Source: Planctomycetaceae bacterium (GTDB lineage Bacteria > Planctomycetota > Planctomycetia > Planctomycetales > Planctomycetaceae). Taken from it: a DNA stretch of 61,773 bases. Location: the NCBI GenBank assembly GCA_021732415.1, contig JAKFVC010000178.1:1-61773 (forward strand), in the 5' to 3' direction. Numbering within the stretch: the first letter of the stretch is position 1; the number at the start of each line of letters is the position of its first letter. Position numbers and translations under genes: made by a program. The notes under the pieces were generated by a model. It was given only the letters and a program-made list of their open reading frames with translations. It did not search any database and had not been told where the DNA came from. This document shows, piece after piece, positions 9,207 to 19,002 of this stretch.

Positions 9207-9644
9207 GGTTCCCCCTTTTGGCAGCAATAGTTGTGGTGTCAGTGATGTCTGTCAGCCGTTTTCACCATAATACCGGCCCGCCAATAGCATGCATACCTTC
9301 CTTCGAGTAGCGATTGAGAGGTCGAAGGATACTCCCGACAGTCCGGCGACCGTAGCGACAGGATTTTTGCTGGCTGTTGATCCGCCGCTCTTTTGGTCTG
9401 TCCCGACCGAAACCGGTACGCGCAAGTACGAGCAGTGTTTGGAGTGTACCAATGGCTTCAAGATACACTAGTCGGTCATCGGTTCAGATACTGATTGACC
9501 CCTGGCCCGATCGAAAAAAAGACGTGCCGTTGATGACAATGTATTCATGTGGTACTATATGTTTTGTATAGCAGTAGGAACTGTCGAACAGTATTGGCGG
9601 CTTCGCGATGTGAATTTGTACCAACAGCAAATCGTGAAGAAATT

Positions 9645-9666
9645 GCAAAAATGCAAGCATTTTTGT
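9645..9666. promoter_or_regulatory. Inverted repeat upstream of gntR-family gene
   Basis: CAAAAATGC and GCATTTTTG are perfect complements separated by two A bases. It could be an operator or a small hairpin; there is no evidence to choose between them. Confidence 0.3.
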
Positions 9667-9765
9667 ACTTACTGCAACTCATTTGGCGGTCTCGTATTCA
9701 AAAGGTCAGGGAGGTGATTCCCCTATAAGTTGACCGGGTGGCACTATATTAAACATCTAAACTAA

Positions 9766-9775
9766 GGGTATACCC
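9766..9775. promoter_or_regulatory. Candidate GntR operator GGGTATACCC
   Basis: Perfect 10-base palindrome GGGTATACCC about 120 bases before the regulator start, embedded in AT-rich DNA. FadR/FCD-type GntR proteins usually bind short palindromes with a GT..AC core, so autoregulation here is plausible but inferred. Confidence 0.3.
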
Positions 9776-9896
9776 CTAATTTCCATATAAAATACAAATT
9801 GTGTCCAGATGACAATTGCAGCACTTGCACGGTTGTTGATAACATCTTTTTAAGGTCGTTGGGTCAGATCTGTGTCCTCTCTACGAGGTGCTTGTG

Positions 9897-10616
9897 ATGA
9901 GTACGATTATCGGGCTGGCGTCGATTTCCGATCACGGTTTGAAGCGTCAAGTCGTCACACAAAGGCTGCTGGAGTCGGTGATCGAGGGGCGACTGGAAGA
10001 AGGGACTCGGCTGCGGGTCGAGCATCTTTCTGACCAACTGGGCGTGAGCGTCACGCCGATTCGCGAGTCGCTGGTGGAATTGGCCGGGATCGGCATGGTC
10101 GAATTGCGGCCGAATCGGGGCGCCATGTTGCGTCCGTTTGGTCCTCAACAATTGCGTGAGATTTACGATCTCCGCAGAATTCTCGAATCGGAAGCGACCC
10201 GCTATGCCTGTGGTCGGATTCCGCAACCCGAATTGGATGAGTTGAATCGCGAGTTGACTCGTCTGGTCGCAGCGCGACGCAGCGTGGTCTGGATTAAGGA
10301 AACGCGGAACTTCGACTCCCGATTGCACGAACTGATTGCCAATCATTGCGGCAACGAGCGTCTGGCCAATGAGATTCGGCGTTATCGCATTTTATTTTCG
10401 GCGTTACGCGATGTCCGCTACGAGCGTCGCGAGTCGCGTGCAGATTACCGCGACATGAACGAGAATCAGGAACATCTGGCGATCGTGAAGGCCTTGTCCG
10501 CGAACAAGCCGGACTTGGCCGCGGCGGCGATGGCCACGCATCTGGTGTCGGCTGCCAAGGCTTTGGAAGCGGAAGTCTTTCCGCCGAAGAAGCGACCGGC
10601 CAAAGAGAAAGTCTAA
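9897..10616 (+). CDS. GntR family transcriptional regulator with FCD domain
   Basis: DNA-binding repressor or activator of 239 residues. The winged helix is at about 15-75 (LRVEHLSDQLGVSVTPIRESLVELAGIGMVEL, written here in full only as a motif description: GVSVTPIRESL is the recognition helix). The C-terminal FCD domain of about 130 residues starts near EIYDLRRILE. It contains the metal-binding-type positions of the family, including D in FDSRLHELIA and H in NQEHLAIVKAL. The ATG at 9897 is chosen because GAGG lies 8 bases before it. The ligand is probably an organic acid, as in most FCD regulators. It has no adjacent operon, so the target may be itself or a distant gene. Confidence 0.9.
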   Translation: MSTIIGLASISDHGLKRQVVTQRLLESVIEGRLEEGTRLRVEHLSDQLGVSVTPIRESLVELAGIGMVELRPNRGAMLRPFGPQQLREIYDLRRILESEATRYACGRIPQPELDELNRELTRLVAARRSVVWIKETRNFDSRLHELIANHCGNERLANEIRRYRILFSALRDVRYERRESRADYRDMNENQEHLAIVKALSANKPDLAAAAMATHLVSAAKALEAEVFPPKKRPAKEKV

Positions 10617-10675
10617 GTTTCCTAGATATTGTCAGGGATTTGCAAAAAGTCGGTCCGATTCGTGATTCGAATCGA

Positions 10676-10760
10676 TGGGAGGGTGAGGCTCCTGCCGAAC
10701 CGCATAGTCTGGCGACGGTCGATAGACGCTTGCGGTTCGGCAGGAGCCTCACCCTCCCGT
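10676..10760. repeat. Inverted-repeat element, family I, copy 1
   Basis: Arms of about 32 bases begin TGGGAGGGTGAGGCTCCTGC and are mirrored at the right end, with a loop of about 20 bases. It lies exactly between the convergent gntR-family and pbpC stops. A second copy is at 54515-54603. Confidence 0.85.
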
Positions 10761-10774
10761 GGCGTCGAATATTC

Positions 10775-12784
10775 TTACCGCGAAATTCCCTGCACCGAAA
10801 ACTCCACGGCACTCGCCTGCCCGGCGGTATCCACACAGCGTAGTTCATAGCGACCGGGCTGTAATTCCAACGGTTCGGGGCGACGTTCTGCGATCAGACG
10901 GCCGTTGAGAAACCAGCGTGCGTCTCCCTCGCGATTGGTCGTTGGCTTGATCACCACCGGCCCCGAGGCACTGAGATAGACGTCTCCCCGGGTCGGGGTG
11001 GTGATGCGCATTGGTGCCGTGGCGGGCTGGGTGAGCGAGTATGGTCGCGAGACCGTCCAGATGGCGCACGGACCGGGATGGCGAAGTTCGCGGAACTCGG
11101 GCGAGGCGAAGAGCTTTGCGAGGAGTGGTTCGGCGGCCTCTTGCCCGACGTAGTCCACATGGCCGGCTCCGGAAAAACGCCCGACCCAGACGCCGATCGC
11201 ATAGCGGCCGTTATGTCCCAGAGCCCAGGCATCGCGGTGGCCCGAACTCGTTCCTGTCTTCCACATGCACCACGGGAGTTGAGACTCACTGAGCTGTTCC
11301 CATCCGCGGGGGCGACGATGTCTCACGCTGAGGATGTCGGAGATGGCCGTGCAGATATCAGCGTCCAAGGCTCGCTCGGTGGGGGAGGTCTCATCCAGGA
11401 ACAACCGCGGACGCTGAGCGATTCCGCCACGGCCGAGTGTTGCATATGCTGCCGTGAGATCCAGCACGTTGACCTCAATGCCGCCCACCGCCAGTGCCAG
11501 GCCGCCGCGTTGGGCAGCGTTCGAGGGCAGGGTGACTCCCGCAGCCGCGAGCGTCCCAACGCAACGTGACAGACCTACTTGCTCCGCGACCAGGATTGCT
11601 GGAACATTGAGCGATCTTCGTAGCGCTTCCGCCGCGGGAACCTCGCCGGAGAAAGTCTTGTCGAAGTTCTCGGGAGTCCATCCGGCTCGTTCCAATGGTC
11701 CGTCGTAGACGCGCGAGTCTGGATTCAACCGACGTGTTTGGAATGCTGCAGCGTAGAGGAACGGCTTCAACGCCGATCCCGGACTGCGCTTGGCGAGACC
11801 GCCGTTGACCTGGCCGTCGCGCGGGTCGCTGGGGTCCGCGGAACCGACCCAGGCGACGATATCGCCGGTGGCAATGTCGATCACGCAAACCGCGGTATCC
11901 GTGGAGGCTGGCCACTGGGGAACCTGTTGAGCGACCGCTTGTTCCACAGCTCGCTGCTGGGTGAGGTCGATGGTGGTGCGGCCTCCCAAGGGACGCTTTT
12001 GTAGTGCCAACCAGGCAGCGTGCGGTGCTGATGAGACCCGCCTGGTGGATGTCAACGGCAACGGTTCCGCGGCGGCCGCATCGGCTTGAATTGCGTTGAT
12101 CATCCCCAGCTCTCGCATCCGACGCAGCACGAATTGCCGACGGATACGGGCTGCGGTGGGATGTCGATCAGGACGAAACCGGTTCGGAGACTGCGGCAAT
12201 CCGGCCAACAACGCCGCTTCCCCGAGAGACAGGTCGGCGGCATGTTTCCCATAGAACCACTGCGCTGCGGCTTCGGCACCGAGCACGTTGCCACCGTACG
12301 GTGCGAGGTTGAGATACACCGCGAGGATCTGATCTTTCGTCCGCAGTTGTTCCAGTTGCCACGCACGCAGCACTTGCCACAGCTTGGCCGAAAGAGTCCG
12401 CGGTCGCCGGTCCAATTGTCGGCAGACCTGCATCGTCAGGGTACTGGCTCCCGAGACCACTTTGAGGTGTGCCACGTTCTGGGACAGCGCTCGTACGAGT
12501 GCGGAATAGTCGACCCCGCGATGTTCTCGAAACCGGGCATCCTCGGCGGCGAGTGTGGCTTGCACCAGCCACGGTGAGATCTTTTCAAGCGGTACCGGTT
12601 GCCGCCATTGGTCGTTCTCGCCCACGAGATAGAGCAGGGGATGGCCGGTGCGGTCAGTAACCAGGGGACTTACGGGCTGCTGATCAAACTGAGTGACTGG
12701 GAAGGGGCACGCGTACCAGACGTAGCAAAACCCGGCATAGGCGAGGAGCAGGATGCCGCAGGTGCCGAGTGCGAGACGCTTCAA
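10775..12784 (-). CDS. pbpC: Penicillin-binding protein 1C (bifunctional glycosyltransferase/transpeptidase)
   Basis: Inner-membrane peptidoglycan synthase-like protein of 669 residues from the TTG at 12784. A signal anchor (RLALGTCGILLLAYAGFCYV) is followed by the GT51 glycosyltransferase domain with EDARFREHRG (catalytic Glu81) and GASTLTMQ. The transpeptidase has SALK (S337), SLN (391-393) and KTGTS (509-513). A C-terminal BiPBP_C-like domain completes the PbpC layout. The start is uncertain: the open frame continues upstream to a GTG at 12931, but those extra 49 codons are translated from a family A repeat and another short palindrome, so they look acquired. No good ribosome binding site is seen before the TTG. 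It lies downstream of the alpha-2-macroglobulin gene, the usual pairing for protease defence and wall repair. Confidence 0.92.
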   Translation of the reverse strand: MKRLALGTCGILLLAYAGFCYVWYACPFPVTQFDQQPVSPLVTDRTGHPLLYLVGENDQWRQPVPLEKISPWLVQATLAAEDARFREHRGVDYSALVRALSQNVAHLKVVSGASTLTMQVCRQLDRRPRTLSAKLWQVLRAWQLEQLRTKDQILAVYLNLAPYGGNVLGAEAAAQWFYGKHAADLSLGEAALLAGLPQSPNRFRPDRHPTAARIRRQFVLRRMRELGMINAIQADAAAAEPLPLTSTRRVSSAPHAAWLALQKRPLGGRTTIDLTQQRAVEQAVAQQVPQWPASTDTAVCVIDIATGDIVAWVGSADPSDPRDGQVNGGLAKRSPGSALKPFLYAAAFQTRRLNPDSRVYDGPLERAGWTPENFDKTFSGEVPAAEALRRSLNVPAILVAEQVGLSRCVGTLAAAGVTLPSNAAQRGGLALAVGGIEVNVLDLTAAYATLGRGGIAQRPRLFLDETSPTERALDADICTAISDILSVRHRRPRGWEQLSESQLPWCMWKTGTSSGHRDAWALGHNGRYAIGVWVGRFSGAGHVDYVGQEAAEPLLAKLFASPEFRELRHPGPCAIWTVSRPYSLTQPATAPMRITTPTRGDVYLSASGPVVIKPTTNREGDARWFLNGRLIAERRPEPLELQPGRYELRCVDTAGQASAVEFSVQGISR

Positions 12785-12800
12785 CCAGCGAAGCCGAATC

Positions 12801-13039
12801 GTGGGACGGGTCTCCAGGCCCGTCAGTCCCTGTAACCTTCGAGTGTGAATAGTGGAATCCCTCGCGAAAGGAGATGACCGTAGAACGGGCACTCCTGCCC
12901 GTCGTCGTTGTTGTTCTTCACTGCCTCGCACTGCTTAACGACTGGGTACAGTCGCGAAGCAGTGGCACGATGTTGAATGCTTTAATCGTCGTTCAGTTTC
13001 CGAGGAAGGGGGACGGACGGGCCTGGAGACCCGTCCCAC
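12801..13039. repeat. Inverted-repeat element, family A, overlapping the pbpC start region
   Basis: Arms 12801-12830 (GTGGGACGGGTCTCCAGG) and 13011-13039 are complementary. Between them are smaller palindromes, ACGGGCACTCCTGCCCGT at 12885-12902 and a CACTGCTT stem at 12930-12964. The left arm reads in frame with pbpC. Confidence 0.85.
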
Positions 13040-13052
13040 GACACGATGCGAC

Positions 13053-16000
13053 TTACTTCCCAATCTCTACCGTTCCCCCACCGTGTACTGACGCATAATC
13101 CGTGCTGTACATGCACGAGGCTTGAATGGGCGGTGCTGCGAATTTGCCGGTGGCGACGGCTCGTAAGGCGTAACGGTAGGTGACCGGTTGCTGGTATGAC
13201 GGCGTGAACAGGACGACTCGGTCGTCCAGGAATTCCACGTGATCTGCAGCCGCGGTGTTCGGTTTGTCGGCGGTCTCCGCGGATGTACTCAGTCGAGGAT
13301 TTTCGACTTCGAAGCCACCCGGTAGAGCATCGACAACGGCCACGTTTTGCACGAAGTTCTCATTGGCATCGGGCAGCGTGCGAATCGTTACGGCCACCTG
13401 GACGAGATCGCCCACCTTGATGTGCCGAGGATCGACTGGTTGACCTTGGGAATTGGTCCACTCCCGGCGTACTTGCAAGTGACGGTCATACGTCACTCCC
13501 GCGGCGGCCTTCTGCAAGCCGGTCGTTGTGACGTTCACGAAGTACTGCCCCTGGCCAGCCGATTCAAACTTCAGCGGGGCCGTCTGGTTGGCCACCGTGA
13601 AGACGGAGGGTTGAGCGTGTTGGAACGGGTAGACCGCCCCACTGGCCTCGGTGACGGTGCCGGTATAACTGGCAGGCTCCGTCGGTGCTCCTTGATAGCG
13701 GATGAGTGCCCGCAAGGCCATTGCGTTCTCGGCCGTGTTGCCCCAGTGACCATACTTGCGGGACTCCATCAAGGTCGTGACGAGACCCGGGATCCACGGG
13801 TGATCGCGGTCCAGTTCCAATAGGGCATTCAGCAACGTCGCCGTCTGCTGTACCGGCGATGTAATGCGCTCGTAATAGCTGAAGGGGGCCGCTTGCGTCA
13901 GCGTGTCCTCAGTGAGAATCGCGAGGGCTCGATCCTTGCGGCCGATGGTATTCCAAGCCAACGCCAGATCGGCGCGGCTCGACCGTTCGAGCTCTTTAAT
14001 CTGCTCGGTGAGGCGGGTCATCCAACCCTCTTCCGAACGCTGGAATTTCGCCAGCACCAGGCAGATCTGCGCTTTGGTCTGTATGCTGACATTCTCACCG
14101 TTGCGGCCGTGCAAGATGGATGTCAAATAGTCGAGGAGCTCGTCGCGGAATCGCGGATCAATCTGATGACCTTGTTGCACCGCCTCAGCGAGAACTTCCG
14201 AGGCATAGACGGAGCCCCAGGCGTTGGGTTCGGCTGCTCCCGGCCAATAGCCCAGGCCACCGTTGCGCGTCTGCATCGACCACAACCGGCCAATGCCCGA
14301 GGCGATCATGCTGTCGACGACCTTCTCGCGGCCGGTCCCCGCTTCCTGCTGCAAGATGTCCTTCGCTGCCAGCAAGGCCCACAAGCGGCTCGATGTTTGT
14401 TCGACGCACCCATACGGATAATCGATCAAGGAATCGACGGCGGGAAGAAACTCCAGTGCCGGTCGCGAGTTGATACTCACTTGTGTTTTGAAGGTCCCGG
14501 GTTCGAAGTTGTTGCTCGGCGGCACTTCGAGGGGGGCTCCCGCTTTGACTTGAAACGCGATCGATTCCGAGTGCAGCGGCAAGCCCGGTCGCACGGGAAG
14601 TTGCGCGACCTGGTATGAACTCAAAACAGATTCCGCGGAGACCTGAGACACTCCACGCAGGGTGATCTCTGCCGTCCCCATCCCGGTCGCCTTAACCGGC
14701 AACCAGACGGTTGTCGGTAGCTGCGGCGCGACGGTGATGTTGGATGTTTCGGCGGGCAGCGTCACTGTGACGGGGCCCGCGACCTTCAAGTTCAATTGCA
14801 CCGACAGGGGTTCGGCCGTGGAATTGAACAGTTTTACTGGCACGAGGAACTCATCGCCGGGAGCGACGAATCGCGGCCAACTGGCTTCGAGTAACAGAGG
14901 CGACGTGACAGTCACGGCCTGCTCCGTGGAACCATAGCGGTCGCCGTCCACGACAACGGCCATGAAACGCAATTCGCCAGTAAAATGCGGCAATTGGAAA
15001 TCAAAGCGGGCGTGTCCGTCGGCATCAACCGGCGCGAATCCACGCCACAGGACGGCCATATCGATCTTCTTCGGAGGGACCAGACTACGGCGCTGTCCGT
15101 CGACTTCGCGGCCCTCTCCATCACCACCAATCCGCGACCAGTCGGCCGGGCGTTGATGGTCGGGCAACAAATCGGCGTAGACGTCGGACGTCGAAACTCC
15201 CAATTCACGTTGCCCGAGGAAATGCTCGCCCAGGTTCGGCGTAGGGTAATTGGTCGTCAGCAAAATCCCTTCATCGACAGCCCACAGATGGACCAACGGA
15301 GTTGGCTTGCCACTTTCCGGCTTGGCGGTCTGTATGGTGACGGTCGTCGACTCTGCCGGTTGGACTCGTGAGGGGGCAGTCAGTTGAATGGGCACCTTGT
15401 GATCCGCATGGTCAGTGACAACGCGAGCCAGGCCGAACGCCCGGTGCGGCAACCACGATTTGTCTTCGGGTACGATCGCTCGAACAACCGCTGCCGTAAT
15501 AAACGCTCCGCCGCGGAGCGTCGCCGGAATGGGAATTTCCAGGGTCGTCGTGTTCTCTGCCATCGCGATGACACGCTGCTCAATGACGCGATCCGTTTCC
15601 ACACAGAGCACCAGCGTGCCGGCGAAGGGGCTCTTTACGAGGACCTTTGCTGTTGTTCCGGGCTTGTATTGGGGCTGATCGAGAACAATCTCCAGTCGCT
15701 CGGGCTTGTTCAATGCAATCGTGTTGCTTTCGTTCGACTGGCTGGAGGCATAGAAGCTGGCCACGGTGACTCGGCCCGACAACTTGTCGATGGCTCGCAA
15801 ACGATAACTGCCGCTGGAGGGGCAGGTGATACTGACTTGTCCCTTACCATTTTGAATGGCCTCGGCAGCGACGGTTTGTTCCGTGGCAGTGACGGGGCGT
15901 TCGCTCGAAATCCAGTGATAGGCCCCGTCGACTTGCCGCAAGACAGTGTCATATTCCAACCGCTCAAGGACGAACTGGACTGGCCCTGGTGCGGCCGCCG

Positions 16001-18503
16001 CGTCGGTCCCCGTCCATTGGACGAAATCGATTCCGATTGGCATCTCGACCGGCAAAATGGTACCTACCTTGAAGCCCACATGTCGGTCGGCCGTGTCACA
16101 CAGCACCGAGACCGAGTGCGAAATCGAACGTCCGCCGGGCTCGGTCACGGTCGCGGTCAGATTGGCCTTCCAGATGCCGGTGGGCGTCTTGGGGGGAGCC
16201 GGGAGTTCGACTTGAGCCAACCCTTGGGCATCCAGAGTCACGGGGGGAATCTGAATGCTGACCCGTTTGGTCGCGGCATCGATGGGGAATTCAAACTCAG
16301 CCGCGGTTTTGGATTTCAGCGGCACCAATTGATAGGAGCCTTGAACGACCAACGGCAGATCGGCGGCCGGCTGACCAAACAAGTAGCGTCCGGCGACTTT
16401 GATGGACGCTTTCTCGCCAGGCCCAAATCGCGGGCTGCTGGGTTCGGCGGTGACTTCAATCCGTGCGGGGACGAAGGCTTCGACGAGTGCGCTCGTCTCT
16501 CCCAGGATCTCGTCAGCGCCGGGCAGGGTGACGGTGAATTCATAGGGTCCGGTCTGGCTGTCGTCACGAGTCGGGAAGTCAAACTGGAACGTTCCCTGCT
16601 TGTCAGGTTCCGGCGTAGCCGTCACCGTCGCGGCAGTGCGTCCGTCTGGTCGTTTGATCTTAATGGCCAGCGGGAAGCTGGGCGGAGTGGCTCCCTGGGC
16701 GTCGCGGATCAGTCCGGTGATATGCAGCGTGTCACCGGGCCGATAGACTCCGCGTTCGGTATAGAGTACCACATCATAAGCCCCTGGATGGGCGCGGCCC
16801 GATTGGTTGACGTCATCAATCACCCATTCCCGCCGATCAGTGACGAGGTACGCCAGATCGTTTTCCTTCTCGGCGACAATCGCCCACGCGGCACCATCCG
16901 GATGCTTCGGCGAGACCGGTAGTCGCGCGATCCCATCGGCTCCCGTAACAATTGTGGCCAGCGTTTGATTGGTGTGAGAAATCGCCGAGACTTTTACTCC
17001 AGCCACCGGCTGAGCCGTCTTCAGCGAAGACACCCAAACCCACACGCCATCGGCTTCTTGCTTGGTGATCAATGCCAGATCGGTGATCGTGACCGTGGCT
17101 TCATCGCGGCGCCAAGTTTCATCAGTGGCCCGCGCTTCGATCTCATAAATCCCCAGCGGAGCGTTGTCGTTGAGGAGCTTTTTTAGTTCCAGGACCTGCG
17201 TCTGAGGTTCGGTCCGTGAACCGCTGATCTTGACCGTTTTTTCAACGACAGTCCGACCAATATCGTACGAGTAGCGTCCCTTGAGATGTTGCACGAGGTT
17301 GTTGGCGTGAATCCGTGTGGCCCGGAATCGCAACTGGCCGACGTTGACCGTTTTCACATCCAGTGCGAGGTTGCCCTGCGGCGACAGCACCCCCTGGTTC
17401 TGGGCGAATTGCACGGTCGGCTCACGTTCTGGTATCGAGAACGCCACCCGAGCGTCATCTTCCAGTGTCTGTCCGTCGGCTGACAGCAGCGTCTTGCCGA
17501 CCGTCACTTGATAGGTCCGGCCCGGTTGGAAACTGCCCTCAAGAATCAGTGACGCTCGACTCCAACTGTGATGATCTACGCGCGTCGACAATCCCGTCAC
17601 TGGGGGTTCGACGGTAATCGGCGGCAGCTTCTGATCTTGCTCGAGATCCTCAGAGAAATAGAGCCGGGCCGTCAATTGCACTTCGGTTCCGGGTGAGGGC
17701 ACCTCACTGCGCAAGTAGGCGAAGGTCTGATTCAACGTCAGGTTGCGAGTCGTCACCTTGCCCAACGCTCGATCCGCTTCGTGACCGGTGAGCTCGGCGG
17801 CGAGGATCACGTCCAGCGACCGGCGTTGAGGCCGATCACAACGCAGGACGATTCGTTGGCTGGGTTTGGATGTCAGGCAACTCGGATTGAGGTTCTTAAA
17901 GGCCGTTGTGGGAGCGACCGGCTCCGTATTGTTGAGGTCGGGCGCCGCTGCCAGTGGCAAGCTTTCCTGGACCTTCAAATTTCGCAACAGCGCACCGGGA
18001 TCGACCGGTTGATTGAAGACCAGTTCGAACTGCACTTCGTTCCGGTTCGAAGACAGGATGTTGCATTGATCGAGTTCCAGTGCCCGGGTTTGAAACTCAA
18101 TCTCCGCCGAGATCTGCACGGCCCGCCCGAGCTGCACTTCCAGGTCCGCTGACGGTTGAATATTGATTGTCCGTCCCGGAGGCAGCGGATCTTCGAGCAC
18201 AAAGTCCAACTGTTCGGCCGAGGCCCATTGCCACTGGCCGGGGACATCGGGCGAGACCTTAAAGAGCGGGGCATCTTCGACCTTACCGATCTTCGCCGGT
18301 GCAACGGCGGGACCGTCAAACACGATGCTCAGCCGATCGGTGTCGTCGATCTTCTTCTGCGGCAGACTCGCGATGACTTTCAACGCCTGACGAGCGTTCG
18401 AAGGCCGTCGCTGGGCAGCACGGTGCACCCAGCACCAGGCACCGAGGTTGAGAGCGATCAGAACGGCAGACAAGCCCCAGAATCGAAGCGGAATCCCACG
18501 CAT
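13053..18503 (-). CDS. Bacterial alpha-2-macroglobulin family protein (YfhM-like), thioester type
   Basis: Large periplasmic protease trap of 1816 residues. The N-terminus has a signal anchor (FWGLSAVLIALNLGAWCW), not a clear lipobox. Many MG (macroglobulin) domains follow, including GVYRPGDTLHITGLIRD near residue 590. The A2M central domain has ILWRGFAP-like text (AVLWRGFAPVDADGHA). The thioester motif GCVEQ is intact with Cys1366 and Gln1369, then the alpha/alpha toroid and receptor-like C-terminal domain. In the known mechanism a protease cuts the bait region, and the thioester then crosslinks the protease. The ATG at 18503 has AAGGA 10 bases upstream. It is followed by pbpC, as in many proteobacteria, where both are thought to defend and repair the envelope. 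Confidence 0.93.
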   Translation of the reverse strand: MRGIPLRFWGLSAVLIALNLGAWCWVHRAAQRRPSNARQALKVIASLPQKKIDDTDRLSIVFDGPAVAPAKIGKVEDAPLFKVSPDVPGQWQWASAEQLDFVLEDPLPPGRTINIQPSADLEVQLGRAVQISAEIEFQTRALELDQCNILSSNRNEVQFELVFNQPVDPGALLRNLKVQESLPLAAAPDLNNTEPVAPTTAFKNLNPSCLTSKPSQRIVLRCDRPQRRSLDVILAAELTGHEADRALGKVTTRNLTLNQTFAYLRSEVPSPGTEVQLTARLYFSEDLEQDQKLPPITVEPPVTGLSTRVDHHSWSRASLILEGSFQPGRTYQVTVGKTLLSADGQTLEDDARVAFSIPEREPTVQFAQNQGVLSPQGNLALDVKTVNVGQLRFRATRIHANNLVQHLKGRYSYDIGRTVVEKTVKISGSRTEPQTQVLELKKLLNDNAPLGIYEIEARATDETWRRDEATVTITDLALITKQEADGVWVWVSSLKTAQPVAGVKVSAISHTNQTLATIVTGADGIARLPVSPKHPDGAAWAIVAEKENDLAYLVTDRREWVIDDVNQSGRAHPGAYDVVLYTERGVYRPGDTLHITGLIRDAQGATPPSFPLAIKIKRPDGRTAATVTATPEPDKQGTFQFDFPTRDDSQTGPYEFTVTLPGADEILGETSALVEAFVPARIEVTAEPSSPRFGPGEKASIKVAGRYLFGQPAADLPLVVQGSYQLVPLKSKTAAEFEFPIDAATKRVSIQIPPVTLDAQGLAQVELPAPPKTPTGIWKANLTATVTEPGGRSISHSVSVLCDTADRHVGFKVGTILPVEMPIGIDFVQWTGTDAAAAPGPVQFVLERLEYDTVLRQVDGAYHWISSERPVTATEQTVAAEAIQNGKGQVSITCPSSGSYRLRAIDKLSGRVTVASFYASSQSNESNTIALNKPERLEIVLDQPQYKPGTTAKVLVKSPFAGTLVLCVETDRVIEQRVIAMAENTTTLEIPIPATLRGGAFITAAVVRAIVPEDKSWLPHRAFGLARVVTDHADHKVPIQLTAPSRVQPAESTTVTIQTAKPESGKPTPLVHLWAVDEGILLTTNYPTPNLGEHFLGQRELGVSTSDVYADLLPDHQRPADWSRIGGDGEGREVDGQRRSLVPPKKIDMAVLWRGFAPVDADGHARFDFQLPHFTGELRFMAVVVDGDRYGSTEQAVTVTSPLLLEASWPRFVAPGDEFLVPVKLFNSTAEPLSVQLNLKVAGPVTVTLPAETSNITVAPQLPTTVWLPVKATGMGTAEITLRGVSQVSAESVLSSYQVAQLPVRPGLPLHSESIAFQVKAGAPLEVPPSNNFEPGTFKTQVSINSRPALEFLPAVDSLIDYPYGCVEQTSSRLWALLAAKDILQQEAGTGREKVVDSMIASGIGRLWSMQTRNGGLGYWPGAAEPNAWGSVYASEVLAEAVQQGHQIDPRFRDELLDYLTSILHGRNGENVSIQTKAQICLVLAKFQRSEEGWMTRLTEQIKELERSSRADLALAWNTIGRKDRALAILTEDTLTQAAPFSYYERITSPVQQTATLLNALLELDRDHPWIPGLVTTLMESRKYGHWGNTAENAMALRALIRYQGAPTEPASYTGTVTEASGAVYPFQHAQPSVFTVANQTAPLKFESAGQGQYFVNVTTTGLQKAAAGVTYDRHLQVRREWTNSQGQPVDPRHIKVGDLVQVAVTIRTLPDANENFVQNVAVVDALPGGFEVENPRLSTSAETADKPNTAAADHVEFLDDRVVLFTPSYQQPVTYRYALRAVATGKFAAPPIQASCMYSTDYASVHGGGTVEIGK

Positions 18504-18656
18504 CTTCGTGCATCCTTGCAACTGTAGAGTGAGCCTAAGTCACGGCCCAGATGGACGTTCAGACTTTCTACCCGGAACGGTTCAGCAACGGTCGGGTCGA
18601 TGTAGAGAACGTGCAGGTGCCTTATATCACACCGGCCAACTCAGGTGAAGATGGGT

Positions 18657-18767
18657 GTAGTCTGACTCTCCAGAGTCGGGCGAATCGGGTGCCATAAGGC
18701 CCCAGCCCCCGTGGCAGACGCTGCTAGCGTCTGAACCTCCGACGCTGGCAGCGTCGGCCACGGCGGT
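18657..18767. repeat. Family J half-element followed by a family K hairpin
   Basis: 18657-18680 carries the J core (GACTCTCCAGAGTCGGG), itself a short palindrome. 18705-18767 is a K hairpin with arms on CCGTGGCAGACGCTGCTAGC and its mirror. It lies between the Cys-rich Feo protein stop and the macroglobulin start, both on the minus strand. Confidence 0.8.
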
Positions 18768-18768
18768 C

Positions 18769-18963
18769 TTAAGGCTGACGAAACAGATCCAACTGCACCA
18801 ACGGCGGGTCAGTCTTCAGCGATCCGGTTGGACACCCGTGACAGCCTCCGCCACAGGATCCGTCATCCGAGACCATCATGCCTCGCCAAACGCGCAGAGC
18901 GACGCGCCAGCCAGCGAGCAGCACGCAACCCATCACAATCCAATATTGCCAATCGAAGGACAC
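18769..18963 (-). CDS. FeoB-associated Cys-rich membrane protein
   Basis: Small membrane protein of 64 residues. One hydrophobic helix (YWIVMGCVLLAGWRVALRVW) is followed by a Cys cluster GSCGGGCHGCP and a polar tail. This layout and its place directly after feoB match the FeoB-associated Cys-rich family (PF12669), thought to assist FeoB-mediated ferrous iron uptake; a role as a FeoC substitute is proposed, not proven. The GTG at 18963 is chosen because GGAG lies 6 bases upstream. An H-family hairpin separates it from feoB, so it may be co-transcribed but differentially stable. Confidence 0.8.
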   Translation of the reverse strand: MSFDWQYWIVMGCVLLAGWRVALRVWRGMMVSDDGSCGGGCHGCPTGSLKTDPPLVQLDLFRQP

Positions 18964-19002
18964 GGCACACTCCAGCACTCTGAGTCGCTGTTCGAAACTC
19001 CT

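Larger units (their letters stand above)
9207..9896. other. AT-rich intergenic region upstream of the GntR regulator
   Basis: A gap of almost 700 bases between divergent genes. From about 9570 to 9880 the sequence is clearly more AT-rich than its surroundings and contains two compact palindromes (9645-9666, 9766-9775). Short ORFs at 9252-9571 have no family signal and are rejected as genes. It probably holds the promoters of the esterase and the regulator. Confidence 0.5.

Noticed and set aside
9252-9571. Several overlapping short ORFs on both strands
   Set aside because: No ribosome binding site, no family signal, and all lie in a divergent promoter gap.
15384-16922. 512-codon plus-strand ORF opposite the macroglobulin gene
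   Set aside because: Antisense shadow; the minus-strand protein has a full family match including the thioester motif.
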